Source: Pseudomonas lurida (GTDB taxonomy: Bacteria > Pseudomonadota > Gammaproteobacteria > Pseudomonadales > Pseudomonadaceae). Taken from it: 64,000 bases of DNA. Below, piece after piece: positions 9,244 to 18,399 of the stretch (positions are counted from its first letter, which is position 1; the number at the start of each line of letters is the position of its first letter). Position numbers and translations under genes: made by a program. Location: the NCBI RefSeq assembly GCF_013522705.1, contig NZ_JAAMRE010000008.1, positions 62,001 to 126,000 on the forward strand, in the 5' to 3' direction. The notes under the pieces are model-generated. The model was not told the origin of the DNA, did no database searches, and saw nothing but the letters and a program-made list of their open reading frames with translations.

Positions 9244-9879
9244 TTACGGCACCATGCCGCAACTGCGGGCATAAGCGAACAGGTCCACGTCCGTGGAAAT
9301 GCACAACCGGTTCATGGCCGTGCACTTCTGCTTGCTGATGGTGGACACACTGCGGTTGACCCGCGCCGCGATCTGGCTGACGGTCATGCCGCTGGCCAGC
9401 ATGCGCACCACTTCGCGCTCCTTGCCGGACAGCTGTGGTTGCTGTGATTGGTCGCCCGGCCCCGCCTCCACCAGTTGGTTGCGCAAACACTCACTGACAA
9501 AGGTCTGGCCGGCCCCCACCGCCCTGATCGCCAGCGGCAGCTCCTTGGCCGAGGCACTTTTGGCGACAATGGCCTGGGCGCCATGGGCAAACGAAGCGCG
9601 CAGGGTGGCGACATTGGCGAACATGGTCACCAGAATCACCGGCAACGTCGGGTACTGGCGGTGCAGCAGGCCAAGCAGGCCGTAGCCATCGGCCTGCTGG
9701 TCGCCCGGCATGGCGAAATCGGTAACAAGCATATCGCAAGGCATGGTGCTTAACAGTTTGAGCAATTCATCGGGGCCATTGGCCTCACCCACCACTTCGC
9801 ACCTGCCTGCCGCCTCGATCACCACCCGCTGTCCGATGCGAACAATGGGGTGATCGTCAGCAATAATTACTCGAAGCAT
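9244..9879 (-). CDS. LuxR/NarL-type response regulator, no adjacent sensor kinase
   Basis: 211 residues. Receiver domain 1-120 with acidic pocket D8-D9, phospho-acceptor D54 in LVTDFAMPG and the conserved Lys of VAKSASAKEL. The C-terminal LuxR helix-turn-helix is LSGKEREVVRMLASGMTVSQ onward, with NRSVSTISKQKCTAM as recognition helix. The Lys-rich recognition helix resembles the RcsB/BvgA/RocA1 group, which controls surface structures. No kinase gene is adjacent. The nearest partner is the receiver-HPt gene at 10061-10882, and together they sit upstream of a fimbrial locus on the other strand. DNA targets are unknown. Confidence 0.9.
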   Translation of the reverse strand: MLRVIIADDHPIVRIGQRVVIEAAGRCEVVGEANGPDELLKLLSTMPCDMLVTDFAMPGDQQADGYGLLGLLHRQYPTLPVILVTMFANVATLRASFAHGAQAIVAKSASAKELPLAIRAVGAGQTFVSECLRNQLVEAGPGDQSQQPQLSGKEREVVRMLASGMTVSQIAARVNRSVSTISKQKCTAMNRLCISTDVDLFAYARSCGMVP

Positions 9880-10060
9880 AAGTACCCACGGATGATGGCG
9901 ACCTGAATCCGCGCAAAATAACCCTGCGGGCGATCCTCAACAACCGGCAACTTCGAGTCTGTCCAAGCATCGCCCAATGTTTGGTAGCTCATAACATTTA
10001 ACCTACAAAACACCAGGAAAGCTCTTACATACTCGAAACACATTAAAGTCATTCAAATCA

Positions 10061-10882
10061 TCACAACACACTCAAGTAAGTGAGATACGCCGTTAAATCC
10101 CGCATAAAAACATCCAAATGTACGCAACTGAGCAACATCCCTTGGGTGCGTATCTCGTGGATCAGCGCGATTCCCCTGGCCTCCAGTTCAGTCCCGCCAA
10201 GAAAAGCCAGGCTGCCCACCAGGCGATGCAGGCACTGCTCGGTCAGCGCGGCATCCAGGATCATTCGGGCATGCGCCAGGGCCGAGCTGTCCGCACGCGC
10301 TTCAACGAGCAGGCCGGCGAGCATCTGGTCGACCACCTGCCCGCTGCCGAACATCTGGATCAGATCGGCGCGGGTCGGCCATGTCGACGCCCGGGTTGCC
10401 GGCGCGCCGGGTCGCTGCACATGAATCGGACCAGGCAGCCAGCGCGACAGCAACTCGTGCAACTGGGCGAGGGTCAGTGGCTTGAGCAGCCAGGCGTCCA
10501 TGCCGGCGTCGCGGCACCGTTGCGGATCGTCGTGCAACAGGTTGCCGGTCAAGGCGATGATCGGGACTCGCCCATGCCCCAAGGCCTGCTCATGTCGGCG
10601 AATGGCGCGGGCCATGGCGTAGCCGTCCATCACCGGCATCTGGCAATCACTGATCACCAGGTCGAAGCGCTTGCGCGCAACGGCAACCAAGGCGCTGCGC
10701 CCATCCGCGACCAATGTGTGGGTAAGCCCGAGCTTGTGTAGAAACCAGCCCATCATGGCTCTGTAGGTTGAATGGTCCTCTGCCACCAGCACGCGCAAGT
10801 GCCGCCAATGCGCAGGTGGGGAAGCAAGGCGTTGCAGTTCCCGCGAAGCGACATCGCTCGAAAGCACGCTCGCATACCTCAT
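10061..10882 (-). CDS. Receiver-HPt phosphorelay protein without a kinase domain
   Basis: 273 residues from MRYASVLSSD. Receiver domain about 28-150 with E35-D36, phospho-acceptor D79 in ISDCQMPVMDG and K134 in WLLKPLTL. A linker precedes a C-terminal histidine phosphotransfer domain (about 165-273) whose active His is H219 in LHRLVGSLAFLGG. It looks like the back half of a hybrid sensor such as EvgS or RocS1, standing alone. The usual Lys after the active His is Val here. A longer frame reaching 11032 contains no domain and is not favoured. A role in passing phosphate to the neighbouring LuxR-type regulator is inference. Confidence 0.87.
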   Translation of the reverse strand: MRYASVLSSDVASRELQRLASPPAHWRHLRVLVAEDHSTYRAMMGWFLHKLGLTHTLVADGRSALVAVARKRFDLVISDCQMPVMDGYAMARAIRRHEQALGHGRVPIIALTGNLLHDDPQRCRDAGMDAWLLKPLTLAQLHELLSRWLPGPIHVQRPGAPATRASTWPTRADLIQMFGSGQVVDQMLAGLLVEARADSSALAHARMILDAALTEQCLHRLVGSLAFLGGTELEARGIALIHEIRTQGMLLSCVHLDVFMRDLTAYLTYLSVL

Positions 10883-11324
10883 GGTTGCTTTCGTTTTTCC
10901 AGTGCCCTGTGGATCGGGACGAACGATTGTGATCCCGCGGGCACTGACGCGACAGTCAAAGAGGCGCACTGTGCAGCGGTTACATGACACATACATGACC
11001 ATCGTCGCCTGAACAGAAATAGCCTCGATCAACCGCAGCCGACATACGAAAACTACGAAAAGGCAGTTTTTCCTACACGTGCGATTACTTCTTCTGACAC
11101 TGATTCGGCTGTAACGTCACCTCCAATTCTTTGTCGTAAAAGTTGTATATCCCCGACCACCCTGCACCGCTAAATTCCGCACCACCCCGTTAGAGGGTGA
11201 CGATCCGCCACTTCGACAGGCGGTTATAAAACCAGACCGGACACACCGCCCGACAGTGCCAGCACTTGATGCTGAGTCATCGGCGCGTGTGCGCCTGTCA
11301 GCCACACACCGGAACAGCATCGAC
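10883..11324. other. 442-bp divergent intergenic region upstream of the fimbrial locus
   Basis: Separates the receiver-HPt gene (minus) from the first fimbrial subunit (plus). No convincing ORF or RNA gene was seen. It must hold promoters for both directions. A weak CCGCC-N9-GGCGG repeat near 11206-11224 is followed at once by TTATAA, a possible -10 element for the fimbrial operon. No sigma factor can be assigned. Confidence 0.4.
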
Positions 11325-11948
11325 ATGAACAAGCATTTGGTTGCGCTCGGCAGCGCGCTACTCTTCACCGCCTCCCTGCCAGTGCTGGCGGCAAGCACCA
11401 CGGAGCTGACCGTCACCGGGGTGATCACGCCCAGCGCCTGCACGCCGACGCTCCCAGGCGCGGTCGACTACGGAAAAATCTCCGTGCAGGACCTCCAGGC
11501 GGACCGCTATACCAATCTTGAGCGGCGCACCCTTCAACTGAGCGTGAACTGCGACGCCGCCACGCTGTTCGCGATCAGCCCTATCGACAATCGTGCAGGC
11601 TCAGCAATCCACGGTTCTGCGTTTGGCCTGGGCCTGATTAACGAGAACCAAAAGCTGGGCCGTTATCACTTGACCTTCGGCAATCCCGCCGCGGACACCC
11701 CTTCCACGCTGCTGACCAGAGACGAGGTGAACAACCGCTGGTACCGCCTCTTTGACGATGATGCCGTCAGGCCAAACGATCTGGTCGCGCTGGGCAGCCT
11801 GACCGACAGCGGCTGGATACCCCACCCTTTGCAGAACGCAACGATGGACATCACCCTTCACACCGCCATCGCGGCAACCAACACCTTGACACTGACCAGT
11901 GAAGTCGCGCTGGACGGTTCCGCGACTATGGAAGTGAAGTACCTGTAG
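11325..11948 (+). CDS. DUF1120-type fimbrial subunit 1
   Basis: 207 residues with a signal peptide ending PVLAAS. It shares the template seen in all six subunits here: a short N-terminal strand (STTELTVTGVITP), first Cys in SACTP, a YGKISVQDL turn, second Cys in NCDA, IDNRAG, FGLGLI, and a C-terminal strand ELDG/ALDGSATMEVKYL. Two cysteines and a penultimate Tyr are hallmarks of chaperone-usher pilins. DUF1120 is the family of E. coli GltF/YhcF beside a chaperone-usher pair. It is the first gene of the cluster and the major-subunit role is open. Length and family call are firm; pilin function is inference. Confidence 0.85.
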   Translation: MNKHLVALGSALLFTASLPVLAASTTELTVTGVITPSACTPTLPGAVDYGKISVQDLQADRYTNLERRTLQLSVNCDAATLFAISPIDNRAGSAIHGSAFGLGLINENQKLGRYHLTFGNPAADTPSTLLTRDEVNNRWYRLFDDDAVRPNDLVALGSLTDSGWIPHPLQNATMDITLHTAIAATNTLTLTSEVALDGSATMEVKYL

Positions 11949-11995
11949 CGCCGAGCTCCGCCCCAAGATGACACCTGACAAAGGGCTATTTGCAC

Positions 11996-12613
11996 ATGCA
12001 CACTTTTGCCTCCCGCCTCATATTTACGTTGCTGTTGGCCCCGCCTGCATTCGCGGCCAGTTCCATGGACCTGGCCGTACGGGGCTCTATCACCCCCAAC
12101 GCCTGCGAACCGCTGATCGGCGGTGAAGGTACGATCGACTACGGAAAAATGTCGTTCGCCACCCTCAACCCCGACCACCACACCGCGTTGCCTGCGCAAA
12201 CGATGCCAATCAGCGTGCGGTGCGAAGGCCCGACGTTCTTCACCCTCACCACCATCGACAATCGTGCCGGCACCTCCGCCAATCACGAGCATTGGCACGG
12301 GCTTGGCCTCACGCCTGATGGAGAAAAAATCGGAGGCGCCGCGTTTCATCTTCATAACGCCGTGGCCGACGGTGCGCCGGCCCACCTGATCGTTTCCTGG
12401 GATGGCGGCATGAGCTGGGCGCCGGACAACGTCCTCAGTAGCGCCACCCTGACGGCGATTTCAGCCAGCAACACAGACCTTGTGCCCGCTGCCGTCAAGG
12501 ATTTGGATGCCGACATCGGGGTGCTTACCCACCTCGTCCCTACCGATCGCATAACGCTGACCGATGAAGTCCCGCTCGACGGTTACGCCACCGTGCAATT
12601 GAGCTACCTCTAA
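11996..12613 (+). CDS. DUF1120-type fimbrial subunit 2
   Basis: 205 residues from the ATG at 11996 (MHTFASRLIF); a TTG two codons earlier is less likely. Signal peptide ends PPAFAAS. The N-terminal strand reads SMDLAVRGSITPNACEP; the paired Cys is in VRCEGPTFF and IDNRAG is conserved. The C-terminus is VPLDGYATVQLSYL, again with penultimate Tyr. It differs most in the middle (NHEHWHGLGL instead of a plain YGLGL). It lies 47 nt after subunit 1 on the same strand, in the same operon. Confidence 0.84.
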   Translation: MHTFASRLIFTLLLAPPAFAASSMDLAVRGSITPNACEPLIGGEGTIDYGKMSFATLNPDHHTALPAQTMPISVRCEGPTFFTLTTIDNRAGTSANHEHWHGLGLTPDGEKIGGAAFHLHNAVADGAPAHLIVSWDGGMSWAPDNVLSSATLTAISASNTDLVPAAVKDLDADIGVLTHLVPTDRITLTDEVPLDGYATVQLSYL

Positions 12614-12650
12614 GCGCCACCCAAGATAGAAGTGAAAGGAACTCAGCCCC

Positions 12651-13268
12651 ATGAAAAAGCCCCTCATCGCCCTTGCCACCAGCTTGCTGATCAGCAGTCC
12701 CGCAGCCTTCGCCGCCTCAACCGTGGACCTTACGGTCAGAGGCTTGATCATTCCGAGCGCCTGTACCCCGAGCCTGTCGAGCAACGGGGTGATCGACCAC
12801 GGCAAGATCTCCGCCAAGGACCTGAACACCGATAATCCGACCCACATCGGCACGCACAACCTCACCCTCGCGGTGTCCTGCGATGCAGCCATTCCTTTTG
12901 CATTGCATTCGATCGACAACCGGGCCGGCTCATCGATCATGTCTTCCGACTATGGGCTGGGCCTGATCAACGGCGACCAAAAGCTCGGCTGGTTCTCGCT
13001 GACGCTGAGCAATCCGGTCGCCGACGGTACAGCGGTACAACCCATTGCGTCGTTCAACGGCCAGGATAATTGGTACAGCGAAAGAGTCTGGAATGCCGGC
13101 CTGTACATGTCGGTTGCCAGCATGGATGACCCCACTCAACCGGTGCCGGTCCAGGAACTGGTGGCGCAACTGCAGGTGCAAACTATCATCGCCCGCACCG
13201 ACGGGCTGGACCTGAGCAACGAGGTGACCCTCGATGGCTCCGCCACCCTTGAAGTGAAGTATCTGTAA
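12651..13268 (+). CDS. DUF1120-type fimbrial subunit 3
   Basis: 205 residues. Signal peptide MKKPLIALATSLLISSPAAF ends before AASTVDL. Template residues: TVDLTVRGLIIPSACTP, IDHGKISAKDLN, SCDA, IDNRAGS, YGLGLINGDQKLGWFSLTL and the tail VTLDGSATLEVKYL. Its tail is nearly identical to that of subunit 1, so the two look like products of duplication. A purine-rich ribosome site (GAAAGGAA) precedes the ATG. Confidence 0.85.
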   Translation: MKKPLIALATSLLISSPAAFAASTVDLTVRGLIIPSACTPSLSSNGVIDHGKISAKDLNTDNPTHIGTHNLTLAVSCDAAIPFALHSIDNRAGSSIMSSDYGLGLINGDQKLGWFSLTLSNPVADGTAVQPIASFNGQDNWYSERVWNAGLYMSVASMDDPTQPVPVQELVAQLQVQTIIARTDGLDLSNEVTLDGSATLEVKYL

Positions 13269-13355
13269 CGCCGTGGACGTACATGCCTTGCAGCCACTGA
13301 CGGGCAGGACGTTTTCCCGTATCGGCCATACTCACCTCTGCCAGCGGCCCAACCG

Positions 13356-13982
13356 ATGAACACGCTTTTTCGTATCCTGACGGTGCCGCTGGTGCTGGCG
13401 ATGGCCACCACGACCCTCGCCGCTTCATCGGTAGACCTCACAGTGACCGGCCGATTGACGCCAGACGCCTGTCAAGTGGAACTGTCCGAGGAGGGCAGCG
13501 TCGATCACGGGAAAATCCCGGCCCACACGCTTAACGCCAATGAGTTCACCGTGCTGCCCAGCCGTTGGCTGGCGTTGAGCGTGCACTGCAGCCGACCGAT
13601 GCTGTTTGCGCTGGTGGGTGTCGACAACCGCGCAGAGTCCTCGCTGGCGCCCGACTATTTCTATGGCCTGGGAAGAAATATTCATGCCCCCGCAGAATTG
13701 CTGGGCTCCGTGGCGTTGTCCTACCGCAACCCGGTGGGTGATGCACAACCCTTGCAAGTACTGGCCTCAAGCGACAGCGGTGAAACCTGGACACAGGAAT
13801 CCAATGCCTACCCACGTACCTACATGGGTTTCGCCTTGCCAGGGGACCGTCAACCCGATTTCTTCAGCCAGTTGGCTACCCAGTTGCGGATCGACACGTC
13901 GATCAACCTGTCCCGGTACCTGAGCCTGGATCAGGAGATACCGCTTGACGGTTCCATCGTGCTGGATCTGCGCTATCTCTAA
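13356..13982 (+). CDS. DUF1120-type fimbrial subunit 4
   Basis: 208 residues. Signal peptide ends TTTLAASSVDL. The first Cys lies in PDACQVEL, the second in VHCSRPMLF; IDNRAG appears as VDNRAES. The tail IPLDGSIVLDLRYL keeps the penultimate Tyr but is the most divergent. An 87-nt gap before it contains a small CGGG/CCCG hairpin, so expression may differ from subunits 1-3. It is followed 31 nt later by the chaperone gene. Confidence 0.83.
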   Translation: MNTLFRILTVPLVLAMATTTLAASSVDLTVTGRLTPDACQVELSEEGSVDHGKIPAHTLNANEFTVLPSRWLALSVHCSRPMLFALVGVDNRAESSLAPDYFYGLGRNIHAPAELLGSVALSYRNPVGDAQPLQVLASSDSGETWTQESNAYPRTYMGFALPGDRQPDFFSQLATQLRIDTSINLSRYLSLDQEIPLDGSIVLDLRYL

Positions 13983-14013
13983 CCCCCATGTTGCCCCAAT
14001 GGAAACCTGCGTC

Positions 14014-14706
14014 ATGACGACAACCTTGTTGAAAATCGCGGCACTGGCCTTGCTGATCAGTACACAGGCACTGGCCGACGGTATGGTCCCGGAGACATCC
14101 GTAGTGATCGTTAATGAAGCGGATGGGGAGGCCGCCGTTTCGGTCACCAACACCGACAGCCAACTGGCACTGCTGCACGTCACCCTGGAAGATATTCCCG
14201 AGGACACCGAGCCGTTGCTGGTGCTGACCCCGCCGCTGTCGCGGGTGGAAGCCTCTGCATCGCAGTTGGTGCGCTTCATTCTGCAAAACCGGCAACCGTT
14301 GCAGACCCAACGTCTGAAAAGGGTGATTTTCGAAGGCATGCCGCAAGGCCGCCCCGCCACCGAAGCCGGCCATGCGCGAGTCGGGGTGACGGTACGGCAA
14401 AACCTGCCCGTCATCATTCACCCCAAGGGGCTTGCTCCCAATCGCACTCCGTGGACCGGGCTGACCTGGTCGCTCAAAGGAGGCTCCTTGCAGGTGCGCA
14501 ATGACACCCCGTACGTGGTGCGACTGGCTCAGGAGCTGCGCCTGCTGCCCGGCGATGGCAAGGCCATGTTGCCACGCACCTATGTGCTGCCGGGGGAAAC
14601 CCTTAGTGTGCCGGCAACAGGGGGCGCGGCCAGCAAGGTACGCCTGCAGCCGGCGACGGTGTATGGCTTTGCCGTTTCCGCCTACGAAGCGCCTATCACC
14701 TTCTGA
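14014..14706 (+). CDS. Periplasmic fimbrial chaperone (YhcA-like)
   Basis: 230 residues from MTTTLLKIAALALLISTQAL, a clear signal peptide ending ALADG. Two immunoglobulin-like domains are expected. The first shows PETSVVIVNEADGEAAVSVTN, and a subunit-binding edge strand around ASQLVRFILQNRQ with basic RLKRVIFEGMP follows. The second domain includes GVTVRQNLPVIIHP. The chaperone holds each subunit by donor-strand complementation before delivery to the usher. An alternative ATG at 13999 would overlap the preceding reading end closely and adds only METCV. Genes for subunits flank it on both sides. Confidence 0.88.
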   Translation: MTTTLLKIAALALLISTQALADGMVPETSVVIVNEADGEAAVSVTNTDSQLALLHVTLEDIPEDTEPLLVLTPPLSRVEASASQLVRFILQNRQPLQTQRLKRVIFEGMPQGRPATEAGHARVGVTVRQNLPVIIHPKGLAPNRTPWTGLTWSLKGGSLQVRNDTPYVVRLAQELRLLPGDGKAMLPRTYVLPGETLSVPATGGAASKVRLQPATVYGFAVSAYEAPITF

Positions 14707-14712
14707 AAAAAC

Positions 14713-14761
14713 CAGGCGCCACCGCGCCTGCACAACGAAGTGACGGCTCAAGGACCGTCAC
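14713..14761 (+). terminator. Two hairpins between chaperone and usher genes
   Basis: Seven bases after the chaperone stop is CAGGCGC-CACC-GCGCCTG (14713-14730), a tight 7-bp stem. GTGACGG-N8-CCGTCAC (14740-14761) follows. Neither has a U-tract, so full termination is unlikely. They may slow read-through or protect upstream mRNA, so that less usher than pilin is made. Confidence 0.45.
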
Positions 14762-14788
14762 CGGGACACCCAGGTATCCCTTACTCGA

Positions 14789-17230
14789 GTGCATTTCGTG
14801 AAAACAGTATTGAGTTACCGTGACGGCGAAGCCGTGCCCAATGCGCCCACCCGACTGACCTTAGCGGCGACGCTGTTGGCGTGCGCCTTGTGGCCCGCCA
14901 GGGTGTGGGCCGATGAACGCCCTGAGTTCGATGCCAAGACCTTGCTCCAGCGCGGCATTGACCCGCAACTGGCCAGCCTGCTGTTGGACTCACCGCGTTT
15001 CGCCGCCGGCCGCCACGCCGTTACCCTGCACGTCAATGGCCAGCGCCGTGGCCGAGTGGAAGTCAGTTTCGACCAACAGGGCACCCTGTGTTTTGACCAC
15101 GCGTTGCTGGAGGCCGCCAACCTGGTGAACCCAGGCGACGGCGAGCGCTGTAACGACTTTCTCGCCCGGTACCCGCAAAGCCTGGTGGAGCCGGACCCGG
15201 CCACGCTCACGGTTTCGCTGGTGGTGCCGACCGAGGCTCTGCGTCCGCTGCGGCAGGACGTCTCCGGGTATCAAACCGGTGGCTTCGCGGGTTTGCTCAA
15301 TTACGATCTCACCGGTTTTTACAATCGTCTGGGCGATGATGCCAGCCGCTTCGGCTCGGCCAATACCGAGGTGGGCTTCAATGCCGGTGACTGGATCGTG
15401 CGCAGCCGCCAGGTGAAAACCTGGCAGGACGGGCTAACGCGCAGCACCCACCTGGAGGCCTATGCCCAACGCACCTTCGCCAGCCATCAGGCGGTGGTGC
15501 AGGCCGGGCAGATCAACCTTTACAACCCGGTACTGGCGGGTGCGCAGATCACCGGGGTACAGGTGCTCACGGAGCAGGCGCTTCAGGAGCAGGGCCAGGG
15601 CGCGACCATCAACGGCATCGCCGACAGTCCGGCGCAGGTCGAGGTTCGCCAGAACGGCGCATTGATTCATTCCACGGTAGTCCCCGCCGGGCCGTTTTCG
15701 CTGACCGACGTGCGACGCTTGAACACGCGCTCGGACGTCGAAGTCACGGTCAAGGAAAGCAGCGGCGGCGAGCGGCGTTTTACCGTGCCGGCGGCCATGC
15801 TCGGCCTCGGTCTGCCCGCCCCCGGCTATTCGGTGGCGGCCGGACGCGTGCGCACTATCGGGGATGCCCGAAGTGACAACCCGTGGGTTGTCAGTGCTGG
15901 CTGGACGGGCGCCGTGCACCCGCAATTGACCCTCGGCAGCGGCGTGCTCACGACCAGCGACTACAGTGCCGTCGGACTGAGCCTGGGCTGGCTGCCGTGG
16001 CTGGACGGCCAGATCCAGCTCTCCAGCCAGGTCGCCGACGCCCGCGACGGGAACAGCGCACGCGGCGTGCAAACCGACCTCGCCTGGTCGCAGCGGCTCA
16101 ATGAACAATGGTCGTTCAGCGCCGCCAACTCCTGGCGTACGGCCGGCTATCGCGAGCTGGAAGAAACCACATACGGGGCTGAAACCAGTCAACAACGGCG
16201 CTCGCGCTATCGCGATCAACAAAGCCTTACCTTGGGCTGGGCCCATGCGTGGCTGGGGGCTTTCAGTGTCGGCGCTTCGCGTTCCAGCAGCTTTGATGGC
16301 AACAGCAGCAGCCGGGGGCTGGCATCGTGGGGCACCAGCGTCGGCGGGGTATCGCTGTCGGCCAGTGCCGAGTGGCAGATGGGTGGGCGCCAGCAGCAGG
16401 ACAACGCGGTCTACCTGAACGTCAGCGTACCGCTAGGCGCAAGCCGCCGGGTTCGCGGCTGGGTGCGCAACTCAGACGGCGAACAGCGCACAGGGTTGGG
16501 CCTGAACGAACAGGTCAACGATCAATTTGGCTATCGGCTCAGCGCCGAGCACGACACCCGTGACCAGCAGGTGGAAACCACACTGGGCGTCTCAGCCCTG
16601 CCGCGCTACAGCCAACTGGACTTCAGCTACAGCCGCTCTGACGCCGAGCGATCGAGCTACCAGGGCGGCGCGCGCGGCGGCGCAGTGCTGCATGGCGGCG
16701 GGGTCACGTTGTCGCCGTATCCAGTGCGCGACACCTTCGCCGTGGTCTCGGTGGGCGACATGAGCGGCATCAAGCTCAACACCCCCAGCGGCCCGGTCTG
16801 GACCGACTGGCAAGGCCAGGCGGTGGTGCCCCAGGTCAGCGCTTACGGCCGCAGCCCGGTCGAAGTCCACACCCGCTCGCTGCCGCGTAATGCCGATATC
16901 AATAACGGCCTGGCGATGATCTCCGCCGGACGCGGCGCCGTGGACCGGGTTGAATTTGGGGTGTCGCTGACCCGCCGGGTACTGCTGACCGTCAGTGACG
17001 ATCGGGGCGCCCCGCTGCCGCGAGGCGCCACCGTCAGCACGGCCACCGGCGAGTTCGTCACGCTGGTCCAGGACGCCAGCCAGGTATTCCTGCCCAACGT
17101 ACTGGATCAAACCACGCTGTGGGTCACCACCAGCGCCAACAAGCGCTGCGAATTACGCTTCAACCTGCCGGAAAAAGGTGATCCATCGGTGTATTTCGAA
17201 ACCGCATCCGCGCGCTGCCACACGCCTTGA
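14789..17230 (+). CDS. Fimbrial outer-membrane usher (YhcD-like)
   Basis: Assembly platform that recruits chaperone-subunit complexes and threads the fibre through the outer membrane. 813 residues from a GTG at 14789; another GTG is at 14798 and no ATG precedes the signal peptide (PTRLTLAATLLACALWPARVWA). Domains: N-terminal periplasmic domain 40-160; a 24-strand barrel from about LNYDLTGFYNRL, with a plug-like segment around VRQNGALIHSTVV; C-terminal domains from about 680 with RGAVDRVEFGVSLTRRVLL. It ends overlapping the ribosome site of the adhesin gene. Codon use is like its neighbours. Confidence 0.92.
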   Translation: MHFVKTVLSYRDGEAVPNAPTRLTLAATLLACALWPARVWADERPEFDAKTLLQRGIDPQLASLLLDSPRFAAGRHAVTLHVNGQRRGRVEVSFDQQGTLCFDHALLEAANLVNPGDGERCNDFLARYPQSLVEPDPATLTVSLVVPTEALRPLRQDVSGYQTGGFAGLLNYDLTGFYNRLGDDASRFGSANTEVGFNAGDWIVRSRQVKTWQDGLTRSTHLEAYAQRTFASHQAVVQAGQINLYNPVLAGAQITGVQVLTEQALQEQGQGATINGIADSPAQVEVRQNGALIHSTVVPAGPFSLTDVRRLNTRSDVEVTVKESSGGERRFTVPAAMLGLGLPAPGYSVAAGRVRTIGDARSDNPWVVSAGWTGAVHPQLTLGSGVLTTSDYSAVGLSLGWLPWLDGQIQLSSQVADARDGNSARGVQTDLAWSQRLNEQWSFSAANSWRTAGYRELEETTYGAETSQQRRSRYRDQQSLTLGWAHAWLGAFSVGASRSSSFDGNSSSRGLASWGTSVGGVSLSASAEWQMGGRQQQDNAVYLNVSVPLGASRRVRGWVRNSDGEQRTGLGLNEQVNDQFGYRLSAEHDTRDQQVETTLGVSALPRYSQLDFSYSRSDAERSSYQGGARGGAVLHGGGVTLSPYPVRDTFAVVSVGDMSGIKLNTPSGPVWTDWQGQAVVPQVSAYGRSPVEVHTRSLPRNADINNGLAMISAGRGAVDRVEFGVSLTRRVLLTVSDDRGAPLPRGATVSTATGEFVTLVQDASQVFLPNVLDQTTLWVTTSANKRCELRFNLPEKGDPSVYFETASARCHTP

Positions 17231-17241
17231 GGAAAACCGAC

Positions 17242-18381
17242 ATGCCGCTTGAAAACCGCTTGCGACACCTGAGCGCCTGGTTGCTGATCGGTGCCTTGGG
17301 CACCGCCCAGGCCCAGGACGACTGCCAACTGACCATCAGCGAACCGTTACTGGACTTCGGCCTGATGAACCGCACGGCGCAAAAAGATAGTGCACCCCAG
17401 CGGTGGCTTGGCGAACGCCGGTTGAGCGTGCACTTCAATTGCCCGCAACCGACCGATATGAGCCTGTTCTATCGCGCGCTGGCGGCAGGCTCGCAACGCC
17501 TGCGATTTACCGAACATGGCAGTTATGAAATACAGGCTGGGGATGGCGTGCTGGATGGCCAGGCCGTCGAGTTGGGATTGCTGCCCGCCAACGGTCAACC
17601 CCCCGTGCTCAATGGCGCAGTATTGAACTGGCGGGCTGACCACGGCATCGCTCCGGTACAAAACGGCTCGGTATTAACGGGCAGACGCTTTTCACTGCAG
17701 TTGACTGTCGGCGCCTGGGCCGATGTCGGCGCCACCCATGTTCGAGACGCCACCACTTGGGAGGCCTATGGGACATTTCACAATGGCCGCAGCGGCTACT
17801 CCCAGGAACTCACATTGCGTGCCCACTTCACCCCCGTCGCCTGCCGTCCGCTGCTGTCCAACGATGGCTTGGTGGATTACGGCACCTTGCTGGTCAAGGA
17901 TCTGAACGCGACCAGCGAAACGCCACTGCCTACTCGCACCTTGCAGCTGTCCATCAGCTGTGACGCGCCGGCACGTTTCGCCCTGCGTATGCACGACAAC
18001 CGCCAGGGCTCCGCCACCGGTGGCACCGACGAGACCGCCTACGGCCTGGACCTGGATAACAGCCAGAACAAGATCGGCCGTTTTTACCTGACTATCGATC
18101 CGGCGGAATTCACCGCCGACGCGTTCGCCAGGCTCTATCGCACCGACTCCACCAGCGGTGGCGCGGCCTGGAGCAGTTCCAGTTCACGACAAATCCCCAT
18201 GGCCGCCAACAGCATCATGGGTTTTACCGACAGCACCGGGAGCACACTCGGCCCGGTGGCGATCCAGAATCTGTCCGGCACCATTCGCATCAAGACCTAT
18301 CTTGCGCCGACCCAATCCCTGGACCTGCGCAACGTGGTGTACATCAACGGCTCCGGCACCCTCGAAATCATCTACCTGTAA
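17242..18381 (+). CDS. Two-domain fimbrial tip-adhesin candidate with C-terminal DUF1120 pilin domain
   Basis: 379 residues from the ATG at 17242 (MPLENRLRHL), with a GAGGA ribosome site at the usher stop. Signal peptide ends GTAQA. Residues 25-195 form a unique N-terminal domain (DDCQLTISEPLLDFGLMNRT, later HFNCPQP) with no match to the other subunits. Residues 200-379 follow the DUF1120 template: VACRPLLSNDGLVDYG, SCDAPARFAL, YGLDLDNSQNKIG and tail YINGSGTLEIIYL. A binding domain plus one pilin domain, placed right after the usher, is the layout of FimH-type adhesins. The receptor is unknown. Confidence 0.78.
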   Translation: MPLENRLRHLSAWLLIGALGTAQAQDDCQLTISEPLLDFGLMNRTAQKDSAPQRWLGERRLSVHFNCPQPTDMSLFYRALAAGSQRLRFTEHGSYEIQAGDGVLDGQAVELGLLPANGQPPVLNGAVLNWRADHGIAPVQNGSVLTGRRFSLQLTVGAWADVGATHVRDATTWEAYGTFHNGRSGYSQELTLRAHFTPVACRPLLSNDGLVDYGTLLVKDLNATSETPLPTRTLQLSISCDAPARFALRMHDNRQGSATGGTDETAYGLDLDNSQNKIGRFYLTIDPAEFTADAFARLYRTDSTSGGAAWSSSSSRQIPMAANSIMGFTDSTGSTLGPVAIQNLSGTIRIKTYLAPTQSLDLRNVVYINGSGTLEIIYL

Positions 18382-18399
18382 TCCCCTGGAGTGCACATT

